From NCBI GenBank assembly GCA_044340025.1, contig JBIIUJ010000001.1, positions 1-64,000 on the forward strand: a DNA stretch of 64,000 nt, in the 5' to 3' direction. How positions within the stretch are numbered: the stretch's first letter is position 1; the number at the start of each line of letters is the position of its first letter. This stretch comes from JBIIUJ01 sp044340025. GTDB lineage: Bacteria; Pseudomonadota; Alphaproteobacteria; Caulobacterales; Aquidulcibacteraceae. A program made the position numbers and the translations under genes. This document shows, piece after piece, positions 1 through 9,768 of the stretch. The notes under the pieces are model-generated. The model was not told where the DNA came from. It saw nothing but the letters and a program-made list of their open reading frames with translations, and did no database searches.

Positions 1-102
1 CCGAAAGATGGCAAGCCGACCCGCGTCGGTTTCAAGACGCTGCCGGACGGCCGCAAGGTGCGGTTTGCGAAGCGTTCTGGGGAGGAGCTGTCAGATGTCT
101 GA
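1..102 (+). CDS. rplX: 50S ribosomal protein L24, C-terminal part
   Basis: The first 33 codons visible are the C-terminus of L24, an assembly-initiator protein of the large ribosomal subunit. The reading frame runs open from the left edge, contains the family-typical segment [17 protein letters not shown] and ends in TGA at 100-102. The gene is cut by the window edge, so its start is not seen. Its last eight bases overlap the rplE start (ATGTCTGA), which suggests translational coupling inside the spc operon. Confidence 0.93.
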   Translation, partial: PKDGKPTRVGFKTLPDGRKVRFAKRSGEELSDV

Positions 103-649
103 CGCTTATGAGCCTCGGCTGAAGACCGAATATCGCGCCCGCATCCGCGGCGCGATGAAAGAGAAGTTCACCTATTCCAACGACATGCAGATCCCGGGCC
201 TCGAAAAGGTCGTGATCAACATGGGCGTTGGCGAAGCGGTGGGCGACTCCAAGAAGATCCAGTCGGCCATCGCCGCCCTGACCGCCATCACCGGCCAGAA
301 GCCTGTGGCGACCAAGGCGCGCAAGTCGATCGCCGGTTTCAAGCTGCGCGAAGGCATGACGGTTGGCGCTAAGGTCACCCTGCGCAAGGATCGGATGTAC
401 GAGTTTCTCGATCGCCTGGTCACGATCGCGCTGCCGCGCGTGAAGGACTTCCGCGGGCTCAACGGCAAGTCGTTTGACGGCCGGGGCAATTACGCGATGG
501 GCGTCAAGGAACACATCGTGTTTCCCGAGATCAACTATGACCAGGTCGACACGATCTGGGGCATGGACATCATCGTCTGCACGAACGCGAAGACGGATGC
601 GGAAGCCAAGGCGCTTCTGGCCGAATTCAACTTCCCGTTCCGGAATTAA
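95..649 (+). CDS. rplE: 50S ribosomal protein L5
   Basis: L5 binds 5S rRNA and forms part of the central protuberance of the large subunit. The 184-residue product has the usual family length and the core [10 protein letters not shown] near residues 39-48, the [15 protein letters not shown] region and the C-terminal [21 protein letters not shown] segment in part. The open frame extends further upstream to base 8, but ATG 95 gives the normal N-terminus [10 protein letters not shown] and overlaps the rplX stop by eight bases. The GGGGAGGAGC stretch upstream is a strong ribosome binding site. It sits in canonical spc order before rpsN. Confidence 0.97.
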   Translation: MSDAYEPRLKTEYRARIRGAMKEKFTYSNDMQIPGLEKVVINMGVGEAVGDSKKIQSAIAALTAITGQKPVATKARKSIAGFKLREGMTVGAKVTLRKDRMYEFLDRLVTIALPRVKDFRGLNGKSFDGRGNYAMGVKEHIVFPEINYDQVDTIWGMDIIVCTNAKTDAEAKALLAEFNFPFRN

Positions 650-658
650 GAGGGCGTC

Positions 659-964
659 ATGGCTAAAAAGAGCGCCGTCAACCGCAATGAAAAGCGCAAG
701 GCCCTCGCCAAGCGTTTTGCTGCGCGCCGCGCCAGGCTGAAGGCTGTGGCGACGGATGAAAACCTGCCGCTGGAGGAGCGCTTCGATGCGCGCCTCAAGT
801 TGGCCGAGCTGCCGCGGAACTCCGCGCCGAACCGGTATCGCAACCGGTGCGAAATCACGGGTCGCCCGCGCGCCTTCTACAAGAAGCTGCGGATGAGCCG
901 GATCGCGCTGCGTGAGCTTGCCTCGCGCGGGCTGATCCCCGGCATGGTCAAGTCGAGCTGGTAA
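659..964 (+). CDS. rpsN: 30S ribosomal protein S14 (long, zinc-independent form)
   Basis: S14 is a small-subunit protein of the 30S head. The 101-residue length and the absence of paired CxxC motifs (one cysteine only, in [10 protein letters not shown]) identify the long C-minus form that needs no zinc. The C-terminus [19 protein letters not shown] is characteristic. It begins nine bases after rplE and lies 13 bases before rpsH, so it belongs to the spc operon. No second, zinc-independent copy would be expected to be needed under zinc starvation. Confidence 0.97.
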   Translation: MAKKSAVNRNEKRKALAKRFAARRARLKAVATDENLPLEERFDARLKLAELPRNSAPNRYRNRCEITGRPRAFYKKLRMSRIALRELASRGLIPGMVKSSW

Positions 965-977
965 GGGAGGGGATATC

Positions 978-1373
978 ATGAATCTGAACGATCCCCTTGG
1001 CGATATGCTCACCCGGATCCGCAACGCGCAGTCGCGCGGGCGCTCCACGGTGACCACGCCGGCCTCCAAGCTTCGCGAGCGTGTGCTCGCTGTGCTGGTG
1101 GACGAGGGCTACATCCGTGGCTTCCAGGAAGTGGAAGTCGATGGAAAGCGCGAGCTTGAGATCCAGCTCAAGTATTACGACGGCGCGCCGGTCATCACGA
1201 AGGTGACCCGCGTGTCGAAACCTGGCCGTCGCGTCTATTCGGCGGTGAAGGACCTGCCGCTTGTGCGTAACGGTCTTGGCATCTCGATCTTGTCCACGCC
1301 GCAGGGCGTGATGTCCGATGCGGCGGCTCGCACCCGCAACGTCGGCGGCGAGATCCTGTGCCAGGTCTATTAA
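978..1373 (+). CDS. rpsH: 30S ribosomal protein S8
   Basis: S8 binds the central domain of 16S rRNA early in 30S assembly and in E. coli represses its own operon. The 131-residue product starts [18 protein letters not shown] and ends with the conserved [14 protein letters not shown] and GGEILCQVY blocks. GGGAGGGGATATC directly before the ATG is a good ribosome binding site. I could not recognise an S8 operator hairpin in the upstream rplX-rplE junction. Confidence 0.97.
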   Translation: MNLNDPLGDMLTRIRNAQSRGRSTVTTPASKLRERVLAVLVDEGYIRGFQEVEVDGKRELEIQLKYYDGAPVITKVTRVSKPGRRVYSAVKDLPLVRNGLGISILSTPQGVMSDAAARTRNVGGEILCQVY

Positions 1374-1394
1374 GTCGCGAAGGAGACCACGCAG

Positions 1395-1928
1395 ATGTCG
1401 CGTGTCGGTAAGAAACCGGTGCCGGTGCCCGCGGGCGCGTCCGTCGCGATCGATGGCCGCACCGTCAAGGCCAAAGGGCCCAAGGGGGAGCTCACGTTCC
1501 ACACCCATGATCTCGTCGAGGTCGTGATGGGGGCGGAAGGCGTGACTGTTTCCCCGAAAAACGAGACGAAGGTCGCGCGCGCCCTGTGGGGCACCACGCG
1601 CGCCCAGATCGCCAACATGGTGACCGGCGTCACCCAGGGCTATGAGCGTACGCTTGAGCTTGTGGGCGTCGGCTATCGGGCGCAGATGAAGGGGCAGGTC
1701 CTGTCGATGGCGCTTGGCTATAGCCACGACGTCGATTTCACCCCGCCCCAAGGCATTGCGATCGCCACGCCGAAGCCGACCGAGATCAAGATCTCCGGCA
1801 TCGACAAGCAGGCGGTCGGTCAGGTTGCTGCGGTCGTGCGCGGATACCGTCCGCCCGAGCCCTACAAGGGCAAGGGCGTGAAGTATCAGGGCGAAACGAT
1901 CCGCCGCAAGGAAGGCAAGAAGAAGTAA
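1395..1928 (+). CDS. rplF: 50S ribosomal protein L6
   Basis: L6 sits near the sarcin-ricin loop and the factor-binding site of the large subunit. The 177-residue protein has the two repeated L6 folds, beginning [21 protein letters not shown] and ending with the signature [26 protein letters not shown] about ten bases upstream is the ribosome binding site. The stop codon is separated from the rplR start by a single base, suggesting coupled translation. Confidence 0.97.
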   Translation: MSRVGKKPVPVPAGASVAIDGRTVKAKGPKGELTFHTHDLVEVVMGAEGVTVSPKNETKVARALWGTTRAQIANMVTGVTQGYERTLELVGVGYRAQMKGQVLSMALGYSHDVDFTPPQGIAIATPKPTEIKISGIDKQAVGQVAAVVRGYRPPEPYKGKGVKYQGETIRRKEGKKK

Positions 1929-1929
1929 G

Positions 1930-2289
1930 ATGGGCGCGAGCACACTCGAACTGGCCAAGAAGCGCACGATGCGCAACCGGTCACGGCTCAAGACCGTGGC
2001 GAACGGGCGTCTGCGTCTCTCGGTATTCCGGTCGTCGAAGAACATTTCCGCCCAGATCATCGACGACGCCGCCGGCGTCACGGTGGCGGCGGCCTCCAGC
2101 CAGGAGAAGGCCCTGCGCGAAAGCGACGGCGCCAAGCTCGACATGGCGAAGGCTGTCGGGGCCCTCGTCGCTCAACGCGCGTTGGAGAAGGGCCTGAAGC
2201 AGGTCGTCTTCGATCGCGGCGGGTATCTGTATCATGGCCGGGTGAAAGCCCTGGCCGACGCCGCGCGCGAAGCGGGCCTCGAGTTCTAA
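1930..2289 (+). CDS. rplR: 50S ribosomal protein L18
   Basis: L18 binds 5S rRNA together with L5 in the central protuberance. The 119-residue protein has the basic N-terminal R/K-rich tail ([13 protein letters not shown]), the [18 protein letters not shown] core and the C-terminal [20 protein letters not shown] block. Start ATG 1930 follows the rplF stop by one base. The upstream purine run AAGAAGAAG inside the rplF end can serve as ribosome binding site. Confidence 0.97.
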   Translation: MGASTLELAKKRTMRNRSRLKTVANGRLRLSVFRSSKNISAQIIDDAAGVTVAAASSQEKALRESDGAKLDMAKAVGALVAQRALEKGLKQVVFDRGGYLYHGRVKALADAAREAGLEF

Positions 2290-2299
2290 GGAGCCAAAG

Positions 2300-2863
2300 A
2301 TGGCGCGTCGCAACGAGCGTCGTGAGACGGAAGAGCGGGATAACGAGTTTGTCGACAAGCTCGTGGCGATCAACCGCGTCGCCAAGGTGGTGAAGGGCGG
2401 CAAGAACTTCGGGTTCGCCGCGCTTGTCGTCGTGGGCGATCAGAAGGGCCGCGTCGGCTTCGGCCATGGCAAGGCCCGCGAGGTGCCCGAGGCGATCCGC
2501 AAGGCCACCGAAGAAGCCAAAAAGACCATGGTCCGCGTGCCGCTGCGCGAAGGCCGCACGCTGCATCACGACGGCTCTGGCCGTTGGGGCGCTGGCAAGG
2601 TGGTCGTTCGGGCTGCGCCTGCGGGGACCGGTCTCATCGCCGGCGGGCCGATGCGCGCTGTGCTTGAAGTGCTCGGCGTTCAGGATGTGGTCGCCAAGTC
2701 GCTTGGCTCGTCCAACCCTTACAACATGGTGCGCGCCACCATGGATGCGCTGAAGACCCAGGTCAGCCCGCGCACCGTGGCCAACAAGCGCACCATGAAG
2801 GTGCAGGACCTGCTCGCGCGCCGTCGCGACGGCGTCAGCGCCGAAGGCATGGCGGAGGCGTGA
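2300..2863 (+). CDS. rpsE: 30S ribosomal protein S5
   Basis: S5 acts in decoding fidelity and in the mRNA helicase activity of the 30S subunit. The 187-residue product contains the double-stranded RNA-binding-type N-terminal domain ([20 protein letters not shown], roughly residues 19-38) and the S5 C-terminal domain with [20 protein letters not shown] and [13 protein letters not shown]. It starts ten bases after rplR behind an AAGGAG site. Its TGA stop overlaps a GTG of the rpmD reading frame, but rpmD probably starts at the next ATG. Confidence 0.97.
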   Translation: MARRNERRETEERDNEFVDKLVAINRVAKVVKGGKNFGFAALVVVGDQKGRVGFGHGKAREVPEAIRKATEEAKKTMVRVPLREGRTLHHDGSGRWGAGKVVVRAAPAGTGLIAGGPMRAVLEVLGVQDVVAKSLGSSNPYNMVRATMDALKTQVSPRTVANKRTMKVQDLLARRRDGVSAEGMAEA

Positions 2864-2865
2864 GC

Positions 2866-3051
2866 ATGGCTAAGATCGTCGTCAAGCAGACGGGAAGCCC
2901 GCTGCGCCGCACCAAGGACCAGCTCGCCACGCTCGTGGGGCTGGGGCTTGGCCGTATGAACGCCGTGCGCGAACTTGAGGATACGCCCGCGGTTCGCGGC
3001 ATGGTCCGCAAGGTTGGCCACCTGGTCACCATCGTGGAGGAGCGCGCCTAA
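2866..3051 (+). CDS. rpmD: 50S ribosomal protein L30
   Basis: L30 is a small large-subunit protein; 61 residues is the normal bacterial length. The sequence [19 protein letters not shown] followed by [19 protein letters not shown] and the C-terminal [12 protein letters not shown] is diagnostic. A GTG two codons upstream (2860) would overlap the rpsE stop, but ATG 2866 gives the canonical MAK N-terminus and is preceded by GGCGGAGGCG in the rpsE tail. The gene continues the spc operon toward rplO. Confidence 0.95.
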   Translation: MAKIVVKQTGSPLRRTKDQLATLVGLGLGRMNAVRELEDTPAVRGMVRKVGHLVTIVEERA

Positions 3052-3069
3052 TCCGCGCGCAGGAAACCC

Positions 3070-3549
3070 ATGGATCTCAATAATCTCGCCGATAACCCTG
3101 GCGCCGCTAAAAAGCGCATGCGCGTTGCCCGCGGCGTCGGCTCCGGCAAGGGCAAGACCGCTGGTCGCGGCGTCAAGGGTCAGAAGTCGCGTCGCGGCGT
3201 CTCGATCAATGGCTTCGAAGGCGGGCAGATGCCCATCCACATGCGCATGCCCAAGCGCGGCTTCAACAAGCCCAACGCCAAGACCTACGCCTGGGTGAAC
3301 CTCGGCCTGATCGAGAAGGCAGTGGCGGCGGGCAAGTTTGCCGCTGGCGCCAAGATCGACGAGGCGGCCTTGGTGGTTTCCGGCGTCGTGCGCCGGACAA
3401 AGGACGGCATCCGGCTGCTCGCCAAGGGCGAGCTCAGGACTGCGCTTCACTTTACGCTTGCGGGAGTCTCGGCCGCGGCCGTCGCGGCTGTGGAAAAGGC
3501 GGGCGGGTCTGTGACCTTGACCAAGCCGGTCGAAGCGGCCGAAGCTTGA
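3070..3549 (+). CDS. rplO: 50S ribosomal protein L15
   Basis: L15 is a late-assembly protein of the large subunit. The 159-residue protein has the glycine- and arginine-rich N-terminal extension ([18 protein letters not shown]), the signature [19 protein letters not shown] near residues 49-67, and the alanine/valine-rich C-terminal domain. An AGGAAACCC ribosome binding site precedes the ATG. It is the last gene before a hairpin that separates it from secY. Confidence 0.97.
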   Translation: MDLNNLADNPGAAKKRMRVARGVGSGKGKTAGRGVKGQKSRRGVSINGFEGGQMPIHMRMPKRGFNKPNAKTYAWVNLGLIEKAVAAGKFAAGAKIDEAALVVSGVVRRTKDGIRLLAKGELRTALHFTLAGVSAAAVAAVEKAGGSVTLTKPVEAAEA

Positions 3550-3558
3550 ACCCTTCAG

Positions 3559-3588
3559 AACGCCGCTGCGATCTTTCGCAGCGGCGTT
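3559..3588 (+). terminator. Hairpin between rplO and secY, possible attenuator/terminator
   Basis: A 13-bp perfect stem (AACGCCGCTGCGA pairing with TCGCAGCGGCGTT) with a 4-base TCTT loop begins nine bases after the rplO stop. Only a short T-run (GTTTCT) follows, so it may cause partial rather than full termination, or stabilise the upstream transcript. It separates the ribosomal proteins from secY-adk. Confidence 0.6.
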
Positions 3589-3668
3589 TCTGCATCAAGC
3601 AAGCACAAGGCCCTCGCGCTCCCCGGCGCCGGGGCCTATCTGCGTGAAAAGCACACGAGGCCGAACAG

Positions 3669-5039
3669 ATGGCGTCAGCCGCCGAACAACTCGCCGCCAA
3701 CATGAATTTCGGGGCGTTTTCGCGCGCAACCGAACTGCACAAGCGGATCTGGTTCACGCTGGGCGCGCTCGTCGCCTACCGGCTGGGGACGTTCATCCCC
3801 ATTCCCGGGATCGATTTGCAGGCGTTCGCCCAGGCCTTCCAGGCGGCGCAGGGCGGCATCCTGGGCATGTTCAACATGTTTTCGGGGGGCGCGGTGGAGC
3901 GTCTCGCCGTTTTCGCGCTGAATGTGATGCCCTATATTTCAGCCAGCATCATCATTCAGCTGTTGTCCTCCTTTCCCGGGCGGCTTGAGCAGCTGAAGAA
4001 GGAAGGCGAGGCTGGGCGCAAGCAGCTCAACCAGTACACGCGCTACCTCACCGTGGCGCTTGCGATCATGCAGAGCTACGGGATTGCTGTCGGGCTCATG
4101 AATTCGCCCGGCATCGTGATCAATCCGGGGCCGTTCTTCATCCTCTCCACCGTGATCACCCTCACCGGGGGCACGATGTTCCTGATGTGGATCGGCGAGC
4201 AGATCACGGCGCGCGGGATCGGGCAGGGGATCTCGCTGATCATTTTTGCGGGGATCGTCGCGGAATTGCCGCGCACCCTGTTCCGCACCCTGACGCTGAC
4301 GCGTGAAGGTTCGATCAATCCGCTGGCGATCCTCGTGCTCGTGGTTCTGATCGTCGCGGTGATCGTCTTTATCGTGTTCATGGAGCGGTCGCTGCGGCGC
4401 GTCGTCATCCAGAACCCGAAACGCCAGGTCGGCAACCGGATGTTCCAGGGCGACACGACCTTCCTGCCGCTGAAGGTCAATACTGCCGGGGTGATCCCGC
4501 CGATTTTCGCCTCCTCGTTGCTCTTGCTGCCCGCAACGATCGTCAGTTTCGTGGGCACCGGCGCCATCGATCCCAGCGCCCCGCCGTGGCAGCAGACCCT
4601 GCAACAGGGTCTGCAGGCGACCAGCGCCGCGCTGTCTCACGGACAACCGCTGTTCATGGCGCTTTATGCCGCCGGCATCATCTTCTTCTGTTTTTTCTAC
4701 ACGTCGATCGTGTTCAATCCGGAAGAGACGGCCGACAATCTGCGCAAGCAGGGAAGCTTCCTGCCGGGTATCCGTCCGGGCTCGAAGACGGCCGAGTATC
4801 TGGATTTCGTGCTGACGCGGCTGACGGTTATCGGCGCGGCCTATCTGACCTTGGTCTGCCTGTTGCCGGAGTTCCTGATCTCCTACTACGGAATCCCGTT
4901 CTATCTGGGCGGCACGTCGCTTCTGATCGTCGTGACCGTGACGATCGATACGGTGGCGCAGGTCCAGTCGCACTTGCTTGCGCACCAGTATGAGGGTCTG
5001 ATCAAGAAGGCCCGGCTGAAGAACACAAAAGGGCGCTGA
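3669..5039 (+). CDS. secY: Protein translocase subunit SecY
   Basis: SecY is the channel-forming subunit of the SecYEG translocon in the inner membrane. The 456-residue product has ten hydrophobic segments, beginning with [20 protein letters not shown] and including the conserved plug-proximal region and the cytoplasmic loop [19 protein letters not shown] near residue 240. The C-terminal [21 protein letters not shown] is typical. Start ATG 3669 lies behind CACGAGGCCGAACAG, a modest ribosome binding site. A 120-base spacer with a hairpin separates it from rplO; adk follows after 41 bases, the usual alphaproteobacterial arrangement. Confidence 0.97.
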   Translation: MASAAEQLAANMNFGAFSRATELHKRIWFTLGALVAYRLGTFIPIPGIDLQAFAQAFQAAQGGILGMFNMFSGGAVERLAVFALNVMPYISASIIIQLLSSFPGRLEQLKKEGEAGRKQLNQYTRYLTVALAIMQSYGIAVGLMNSPGIVINPGPFFILSTVITLTGGTMFLMWIGEQITARGIGQGISLIIFAGIVAELPRTLFRTLTLTREGSINPLAILVLVVLIVAVIVFIVFMERSLRRVVIQNPKRQVGNRMFQGDTTFLPLKVNTAGVIPPIFASSLLLLPATIVSFVGTGAIDPSAPPWQQTLQQGLQATSAALSHGQPLFMALYAAGIIFFCFFYTSIVFNPEETADNLRKQGSFLPGIRPGSKTAEYLDFVLTRLTVIGAAYLTLVCLLPEFLISYYGIPFYLGGTSLLIVVTVTIDTVAQVQSHLLAHQYEGLIKKARLKNTKGR

Positions 5040-5080
5040 GCGGGCTTCGCCGCTTGGGCGAGGGGAGAGAGAGCTCCGGA

Positions 5081-5659
5081 ATGAACCTGATCTTGTTCGG
5101 TCCTCCTGCTGCGGGCAAAGGGACGCAGGCCAAGCTTCTGGTGGAGGAGCGCGGCTATGTGCAGCTTTCCACCGGCGACATGCTGCGTGCTGCGCGCTCC
5201 TCCGGATCGGAGCTTGGCCTTCGGGTCGCTCACATCATGGATACCGGCGGCCTGGTCTCCGACGAGATCGTGATCGCCCTGATCGAGGAGCAGCTCGAGG
5301 CGCGCGCCGGCGCCCCTGGGTTCATTTTCGATGGCTTCCCCCGCACCGTGCCCCAGGCCGCCGCGCTCGACAGTCTGCTGGCCTCGCGCGGGCAGAAGAT
5401 CGATCTGGTGTTGCGCCTCGTGGTGAACGACGCCGCTTTGATCTCTCGTATCGAGAAGCGCTTCGCCGAGCAGGGACGGGCCGACGACAACCCCGAGACC
5501 TTCCGCAAGCGTCTGTCGGCCTACAACGACCAGACCGCGCCGCTGCTGCCCTATTACGCCGAGCGCGGGCTCATTACCGAGCTGGATGGCATGGCCCCGA
5601 TCGAGGCCGTGTCGCGCGCCATCGCCGCGCAGCTCGATGGGGAGAGGGTAGGGGTCTGA
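5081..5659 (+). CDS. adk: Adenylate kinase (short form)
   Basis: Adenylate kinase interconverts ATP plus AMP and two ADP in the cytoplasm. The 192-residue product has the P-loop [10 protein letters not shown] at residues 7-16, the AMP-binding [15 protein letters not shown] and the arginine-containing RIEKRF segment. It lacks the long lid insertion and zinc cysteines, so it is the short form common in alphaproteobacteria. The frame is open from 5054, but ATG 5081 gives the canonical MNLILFGPP start with GGGGAGAGAGAG about ten bases upstream. It follows secY in the same transcript. Confidence 0.96.
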   Translation: MNLILFGPPAAGKGTQAKLLVEERGYVQLSTGDMLRAARSSGSELGLRVAHIMDTGGLVSDEIVIALIEEQLEARAGAPGFIFDGFPRTVPQAAALDSLLASRGQKIDLVLRLVVNDAALISRIEKRFAEQGRADDNPETFRKRLSAYNDQTAPLLPYYAERGLITELDGMAPIEAVSRAIAAQLDGERVGV

Positions 5660-5743
5660 ATCACGCCGGCGTCATGCGTTTCGGCCTTGCCGACTCACAG
5701 CGGATGCTGCTGAAGAAACACAGGTCGGATTGGATCGCGCCAG

Positions 5744-5771
5744 TTGACGCAGAGCCTCTCCTGCCTATAGA
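5744..5771 (+). promoter_or_regulatory. Probable sigma-70 promoter of the alpha operon
   Basis: TTGACG (5744-5749) and TATAGA (5766-5771) are separated by 16 bases in the 229-base gap between adk and rpsM. Both hexamers are close to the alphaproteobacterial housekeeping consensus. The implied leader before the rpsM GTG is about 110 bases, G+C-rich and able to fold, but I did not recognise a defined S4-type operator in it. Confidence 0.65.
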
Positions 5772-5888
5772 ACCCACCGCTCCGCATCAGGGCGCGCGCC
5801 GCGGGCCGGACCTCGTTCGAGGGCCTGGCTTCCGTGGCGACCGTGTTTTGTCCGGTCCCGAGCGGGGAGACAGTTTGGAGAAGGCGTC

Positions 5889-6266
5889 GTGGCCCGTATC
5901 GCAGGTGTGAATATCCCGTCGAACAAGCGCGTCGTGATCGCGCTGCAATATATCCACGGGATTGGTCCCGCGAAAGCGAAGGAAATCTGCGAGAAGGTGG
6001 CGATCACGGCGGAGCGTCGTGTGAACCAGCTCACGGACGCGGAAGTCCTGCAGATCCGCGAGACCATCGACCGCGACTACCTGGTGGAGGGCGACCTTCG
6101 TCGGGAAGTGGCCGTGAACATCAAGCGCCTGATGGATCTGGGCTGCTACCGTGGTTTGCGCCATCGCCGCGGTCTGCCTGTCCGCGGTCAGCGCACCCAC
6201 ACCAACGCCCGCACCCGCAAGGGGCCTGCCCGGCCGATCGCCGGCAAGAAGCAAGCCAAGCGCTAA
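5889..6266 (+). CDS. rpsM: 30S ribosomal protein S13
   Basis: S13 lies in the 30S head and contacts the P-site tRNA and the large subunit. The 125-residue protein begins [19 protein letters not shown] and contains [20 protein letters not shown] with the basic C-terminal tail. The start is GTG at 5889, supported by TTGGAGAAGG about five to eight bases upstream and by the standard MARIAGVN N-terminus. It is the first gene of the alpha operon and lies downstream of a separate promoter after adk. Confidence 0.97.
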   Translation: MARIAGVNIPSNKRVVIALQYIHGIGPAKAKEICEKVAITAERRVNQLTDAEVLQIRETIDRDYLVEGDLRREVAVNIKRLMDLGCYRGLRHRRGLPVRGQRTHTNARTRKGPARPIAGKKQAKR

Positions 6267-6284
6267 GCCGAAGAGCACGATACA

Positions 6285-6677
6285 ATGGCCGCCAAGGAAC
6301 AGGCTCGCGTTCGCCGCAAGGAACGCAAGAACATCGCCTCCGGCGTCGCGCACGTGAATGCGTCGTTCAACAACACGATGATCACGATCGCGGATGCGCA
6401 GGGCAACGTCATCTCCTGGTCTTCGGCCGGGATGATGGGCTTCAAGGGCTCCCGCAAGTCCACGCCCTACGCCGCCCAGGTCGCGGCGGAGGACGCTGGC
6501 CGCAAGGCCAGCGAGCACGGCGTCCGCACGCTGGAAGTGAACGTCTCCGGGCCTGGATCGGGCCGCGAGAGCGCGCTACGCGCATTTCAGGCGGTTGGGT
6601 TCACGATCACGTCCATCAAGGACGTGACGCCGATCCCGCACAATGGGTGCCGGCCGCCCAAGCGTCGCCGCGTCTAA
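6285..6677 (+). CDS. rpsK: 30S ribosomal protein S11
   Basis: S11 forms part of the 30S platform near the E site. The 130-residue product contains [39 protein letters not shown] and the C-terminal signature [20 protein letters not shown] (in part), all hallmarks of the family. It follows rpsM by 18 bases in the alpha operon. The following 97-base gap to rpoA carries hairpins, so rpoA expression may be adjusted relative to the ribosomal proteins. Confidence 0.97.
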   Translation: MAAKEQARVRRKERKNIASGVAHVNASFNNTMITIADAQGNVISWSSAGMMGFKGSRKSTPYAAQVAAEDAGRKASEHGVRTLEVNVSGPGSGRESALRAFQAVGFTITSIKDVTPIPHNGCRPPKRRRV

Positions 6678-6690
6678 TTCCGGCGGTTGA

Positions 6691-6739
6691 GCGCGCCCTG
6701 GTGGCGCGCCGCTGCCGTTTCAAGCGGCCGCCGTGGCGG
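6691..6739 (+). other. Two hairpins in the rpsK-rpoA spacer
   Basis: GCGCGCC (6691-6697) pairs with GGCGCGC (6703-6709) around a five-base loop, and CCGCC pairs with GGCGG at 6728-6739. No T-run follows, so they are more likely mRNA processing or stability elements than terminators. This is inference from base pairing only. Confidence 0.4.
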
Positions 6740-6774
6740 TCGCGCCCCTCCCCAGGGCATTTAAGAGGTCTTCC

Positions 6775-7794
6775 ATGCTGATCGAAAAGAATTGGAAAGA
6801 GCTCATCAAGCCAGAGCGGCCTGTCATTGAGCATGGCTTCGATCAGGGCCGCAAGGCGAAGCTGATCGTCGAGCCGCTCGAGCGCGGCTTTGGCATGACG
6901 CTCGGCAACGCTTTGCGCCGGGTGCTGCTCTCCTCGCTGCAGGGCGCCGCCATCACGGCCGTCCAGATCGACGGCGTGGTGCATGAGTTTGCCTCCATCT
7001 CCGGCGTCCGGGAGGACGTGACCGACATCGTCCTCAACATCAAGCAGATCGCCTTGCGGATGCACGTTGATGGGCCGCGCCGCCTGACGCTGCGCGGCAA
7101 GGGCCCGGGCGAGGTGACGGCGGGGATGATCGCCACCACCGCCGACATCGAAGTGCTGAACCCCGAGCTGGTGCTCTGCACGCTCGACGACGGCGCCGAG
7201 ATCCGGATGGAATTCACCGTCTCCAACGGCAAGGGCTACGTCCCGGCCGACCAGAACCGGCCGGAGGATGCCCCGATCGGTCTGATCGCGGTGGATGCGC
7301 TCTATTCGCCGGTGAAGCGGGTGGCCTATCGGGTGGACAACACGCGCGAAGGCCAGAAGCTCGATTACGACAAGCTCGTGCTCGAAGTTGAAACCAACGG
7401 CGCGGTGACCCCGGAAGACTCGGTGGCTTACGCCGCCCGAATTCTTCAGGATCAGCTCCAGCTCTTCATCACGTTTGAAGAGCCGAAGATGAAGAAGCTC
7501 GAGGAGGAGCGTCCCGAGCTTCCGTTCAACCCGGGCCTGCTGAAGCGCGTCGATGAGCTGGAGCTTTCGGTGCGTTCGGCCAACTGCCTGAAGAACGACA
7601 ACATCATCTACATCGGCGATCTGATCCAGAAGTCGGAAGCCGAGATGCTGCGCACGCCGAATTTCGGTCGCAAGTCGCTGAACGAGATCAAGGAAGTGCT
7701 GGCCCAGATGGGGCTGCACCTCGGGATGGAGGCGCCCAACTGGCCGCCGGAGAACATCGACGATCTCGCCAAGAAGTACGAAGATCAGATCTAG
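6775..7794 (+). CDS. rpoA: DNA-directed RNA polymerase subunit alpha
   Basis: The alpha subunit dimerises to assemble RNA polymerase and its C-terminal domain contacts promoters and activators. The 339-residue protein has the N-terminal dimerisation domain ([19 protein letters not shown] near residues 38-56) and the helix-hairpin-helix C-terminal domain ([20 protein letters not shown], near 262-281, and [14 protein letters not shown]). The frame is open from 6733, but ATG 6775 behind AAGAGG gives the expected [13 protein letters not shown] start. Confidence 0.97.
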   Translation: MLIEKNWKELIKPERPVIEHGFDQGRKAKLIVEPLERGFGMTLGNALRRVLLSSLQGAAITAVQIDGVVHEFASISGVREDVTDIVLNIKQIALRMHVDGPRRLTLRGKGPGEVTAGMIATTADIEVLNPELVLCTLDDGAEIRMEFTVSNGKGYVPADQNRPEDAPIGLIAVDALYSPVKRVAYRVDNTREGQKLDYDKLVLEVETNGAVTPEDSVAYAARILQDQLQLFITFEEPKMKKLEEERPELPFNPGLLKRVDELELSVRSANCLKNDNIIYIGDLIQKSEAEMLRTPNFGRKSLNEIKEVLAQMGLHLGMEAPNWPPENIDDLAKKYEDQI

Positions 7795-7839
7795 AACCCT
7801 GCCGCCGCGCCGCGAGGCGCCGCTTTATGGAGAAGAGCA

Positions 7840-8244
7840 ATGCGCCACGGCCACGGCCACCGGAAGCTGAACCGGACCCACGAGCACCGCACCGCCATGT
7901 TCGCCAACATGGCTGCCGCGCTCATCAAGCACGAGCAGATCGTGACCACCCTCCCCAAGGCGAAGGAACTGCGCCCTGTGGTGGAGCGCATGGTCACGCT
8001 CGCCAAGAAGGGCGGCCTTGCAAACCGGCGCCTCGCGATTGCGCGCATGCGTGACGAAGCCATGGTGGGCAAGCTGTTTGAGACGCTGGGGCCGCGCTAT
8101 GCGGGCCGGTCGGGCGGCTATACGCGCATCATGAAGGCGGGTTTCCGTTATGGCGACAACGCGCCGATGGCGGTGATCGAGTTCGTGGACCGCGACGTCT
8201 CTGCGCGAGGCAAGGATTCCGGCCCGGTCCTCGACGCAGAATAA
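7840..8244 (+). CDS. rplQ: 50S ribosomal protein L17
   Basis: L17 lies near the peptide exit tunnel of the large subunit. The 134-residue product begins [20 protein letters not shown], followed by [19 protein letters not shown] and the C-terminal [19 protein letters not shown]. Start ATG 7840 has GGAGAAGAGC upstream. It ends the alpha operon, directly before a strong terminator shared with the convergent ligase gene. Confidence 0.97.
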   Translation: MRHGHGHRKLNRTHEHRTAMFANMAAALIKHEQIVTTLPKAKELRPVVERMVTLAKKGGLANRRLAIARMRDEAMVGKLFETLGPRYAGRSGGYTRIMKAGFRYGDNAPMAVIEFVDRDVSARGKDSGPVLDAE

Positions 8245-8267
8245 GCGCGATCGCCAGCAGGACAGAG

Positions 8268-8301
8268 AAAAAGGCCGGTCCCGCTCGGGGCCGGCCTTTT
8301 T
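8268..8301. terminator. Bidirectional intrinsic terminator after rplQ
   Basis: AAAAAGGCCGG (8268-8278) pairs with CCGGCCTTTTT (8291-8301) around a 12-base loop. The A-run and T-run flanks give a rho-independent signal in both directions. It therefore ends the alpha operon and the leftward glutamine-synthetase-like gene, whose stop is at 8329. Confidence 0.9.
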
Positions 8302-8328
8302 GCTTTGGGCTTCGCTGCGTGTGTTCGC

Positions 8329-9723
8329 TCAAACGTTGAGCAGCAGGAACTCACGCTCCCAGGGGCTGATGACCCGCATGAAGGTCTCGAACTCCGCGCG
8401 TTTGATGGCGGCGTATGTGGTCACGAAGCCTTTGCCCAGAATGTTGACCAGCGCGTCATTCTCTTCAAAGAGCGCCACCGCCTCCAGCAGAGAGCGTGGC
8501 AGATCATGCTCCAGAATGTCGGCGGCGCCAGTCACTGGGTCGGTGGGCTTCAGCCCCTCCTGGATGCCAAGATAGCCCGCCGCCAGAGAGGCTGCGATCG
8601 CCAGATAGGGGTTGGCGTCGGAGGAGGGCAGACGGTTCTCCACCCGCCGGTTGGCGGCGCTGGAGGGCGGCACCCGCAGGCCCGTGGTCCTGTTGTCATA
8701 GCCCCATTGCATGTTGACCGGCGCGCTCACCCCCCGCACCAGCCGGCGATAGGAGTTCACATAGGGCGCCAGCATGCATAGCACTGCGGGCAGAAAACGC
8801 TGCTGGCCGGCGATGAACTGAAAGAACTCCGGCGTGGGGCGGCCTTGCGCGTCGGAGAAGATGTTGTCGCCCTCTTCCGAGGTCACGATGGACTGGTGGA
8901 TGTGCATGGCGCTGCCGGGCTCGTTGGCGATCGGCTTGGCCATGAAGGTGGCGTAGATCTTGTGCTGGAGGGCGGCTTCCCGGATCGTCCGTTTCAGCAG
9001 GAAGACCTGATCGGCCAGCCAGAGCGGATCGCCGTGGAGAAGATTGATCTCCATCTGCGCGGCGCCTTCCTCGTGGATCAGCGTGTCGATCTCAAGCCCC
9101 ATCGCCTCGGCATAGTCGTAGATCTGTTCGAACAGATCTTCGAACTCGTTCACGGCGGAGATTGAATAGGAGCGTCGGCCTGCTTCCGGCCGCCCTGAAC
9201 GCCCGATCGGCGGTTCGAGCGGATAATCGGGATCGGTGTTCGGCTTGACGAGATAGAATTCGAGTTCCGGCGCCACCACTGGCCGCCAGCCCTTCTTTTC
9301 ATACAGCTCCAGCACGCGTTTGAGCACCTGACGCGGCGCGATCTCCACCGGCCGTCCGTCGCGGTAGAATGCATCGTGGATCACCTGCGCGGTCGGGTCC
9401 TGCGCCCAGGGCACGAGGCAGAGCGTCGAGTAATCGGGATGGAGTTCGACGTCCCCGTCGGATGGATCGTAGCTGAAGTCCTCGTCCTCGTCGGGGTATT
9501 CGCCAGAGATGGTCTGCACGAAGATCGAAGACGGCAGGCCCATCGAGGGGTCTGAGAAGAACTTCGACGCCGGCATGATCTTGCCGCGAGCCACGCCCGC
9601 CTGGTCGGGCACGACGCACTCGATTTCGGTGACGCGCCGGGCCGAGACCCATTTCTTCGCTTCGGTAAGGGTCAGGACGGGATCATCCTCCACGCGGGAG
9701 GCAGCGGGTTTTTTCTTGGTCAT
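8329..9723 (-). CDS. Glutamine synthetase family protein (gamma-glutamylputrescine synthetase-like)
   Basis: This is an ATP-dependent ammonia or amine:glutamate ligase of the glutamine synthetase fold. The 464-residue protein has the N-terminal beta-grasp domain, the metal-binding APELEFYL block, HEEGAAQMEINLLHGDP, the GSAMHIHQS loop and the substrate region RLVRGVSAPVNMQWGYDNRT. Length and these motifs fit PuuA-type polyamine ligases rather than nitrogen-assimilating GlnA: there is no adenylylation-site tyrosine block of the GlnA-I type that I can see. It is 45 bases downstream of rlmE on the same strand. No other polyamine catabolic gene is adjacent, so the substrate remains inferred. Confidence 0.85.
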   Translation of the reverse strand: MTKKKPAASRVEDDPVLTLTEAKKWVSARRVTEIECVVPDQAGVARGKIMPASKFFSDPSMGLPSSIFVQTISGEYPDEDEDFSYDPSDGDVELHPDYSTLCLVPWAQDPTAQVIHDAFYRDGRPVEIAPRQVLKRVLELYEKKGWRPVVAPELEFYLVKPNTDPDYPLEPPIGRSGRPEAGRRSYSISAVNEFEDLFEQIYDYAEAMGLEIDTLIHEEGAAQMEINLLHGDPLWLADQVFLLKRTIREAALQHKIYATFMAKPIANEPGSAMHIHQSIVTSEEGDNIFSDAQGRPTPEFFQFIAGQQRFLPAVLCMLAPYVNSYRRLVRGVSAPVNMQWGYDNRTTGLRVPPSSAANRRVENRLPSSDANPYLAIAASLAAGYLGIQEGLKPTDPVTGAADILEHDLPRSLLEAVALFEENDALVNILGKGFVTTYAAIKRAEFETFMRVISPWEREFLLLNV

Positions 9724-9768
9724 TGGTCACCTATGGTCATCAGGCTAGCACGGCTTTCCGCAGAAAGC

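Noticed and set aside
32..1069. Long leftward open frame of 345 codons opposite rplE-rpsH
   Set aside because: It is antisense to certain ribosomal genes and arises from G+C-rich codon structure; it has no family motif.
5772..5888. S4-type translational operator in the alpha operon leader
   Set aside because: The leader can fold, but I could not identify the known pseudoknot, and rpsD is not in this operon.
5674..5910. 78-codon frame in the adk-rpsM gap
   Set aside because: It overlaps the promoter and the rpsM start and has no ribosome binding site; the gap is a control region.
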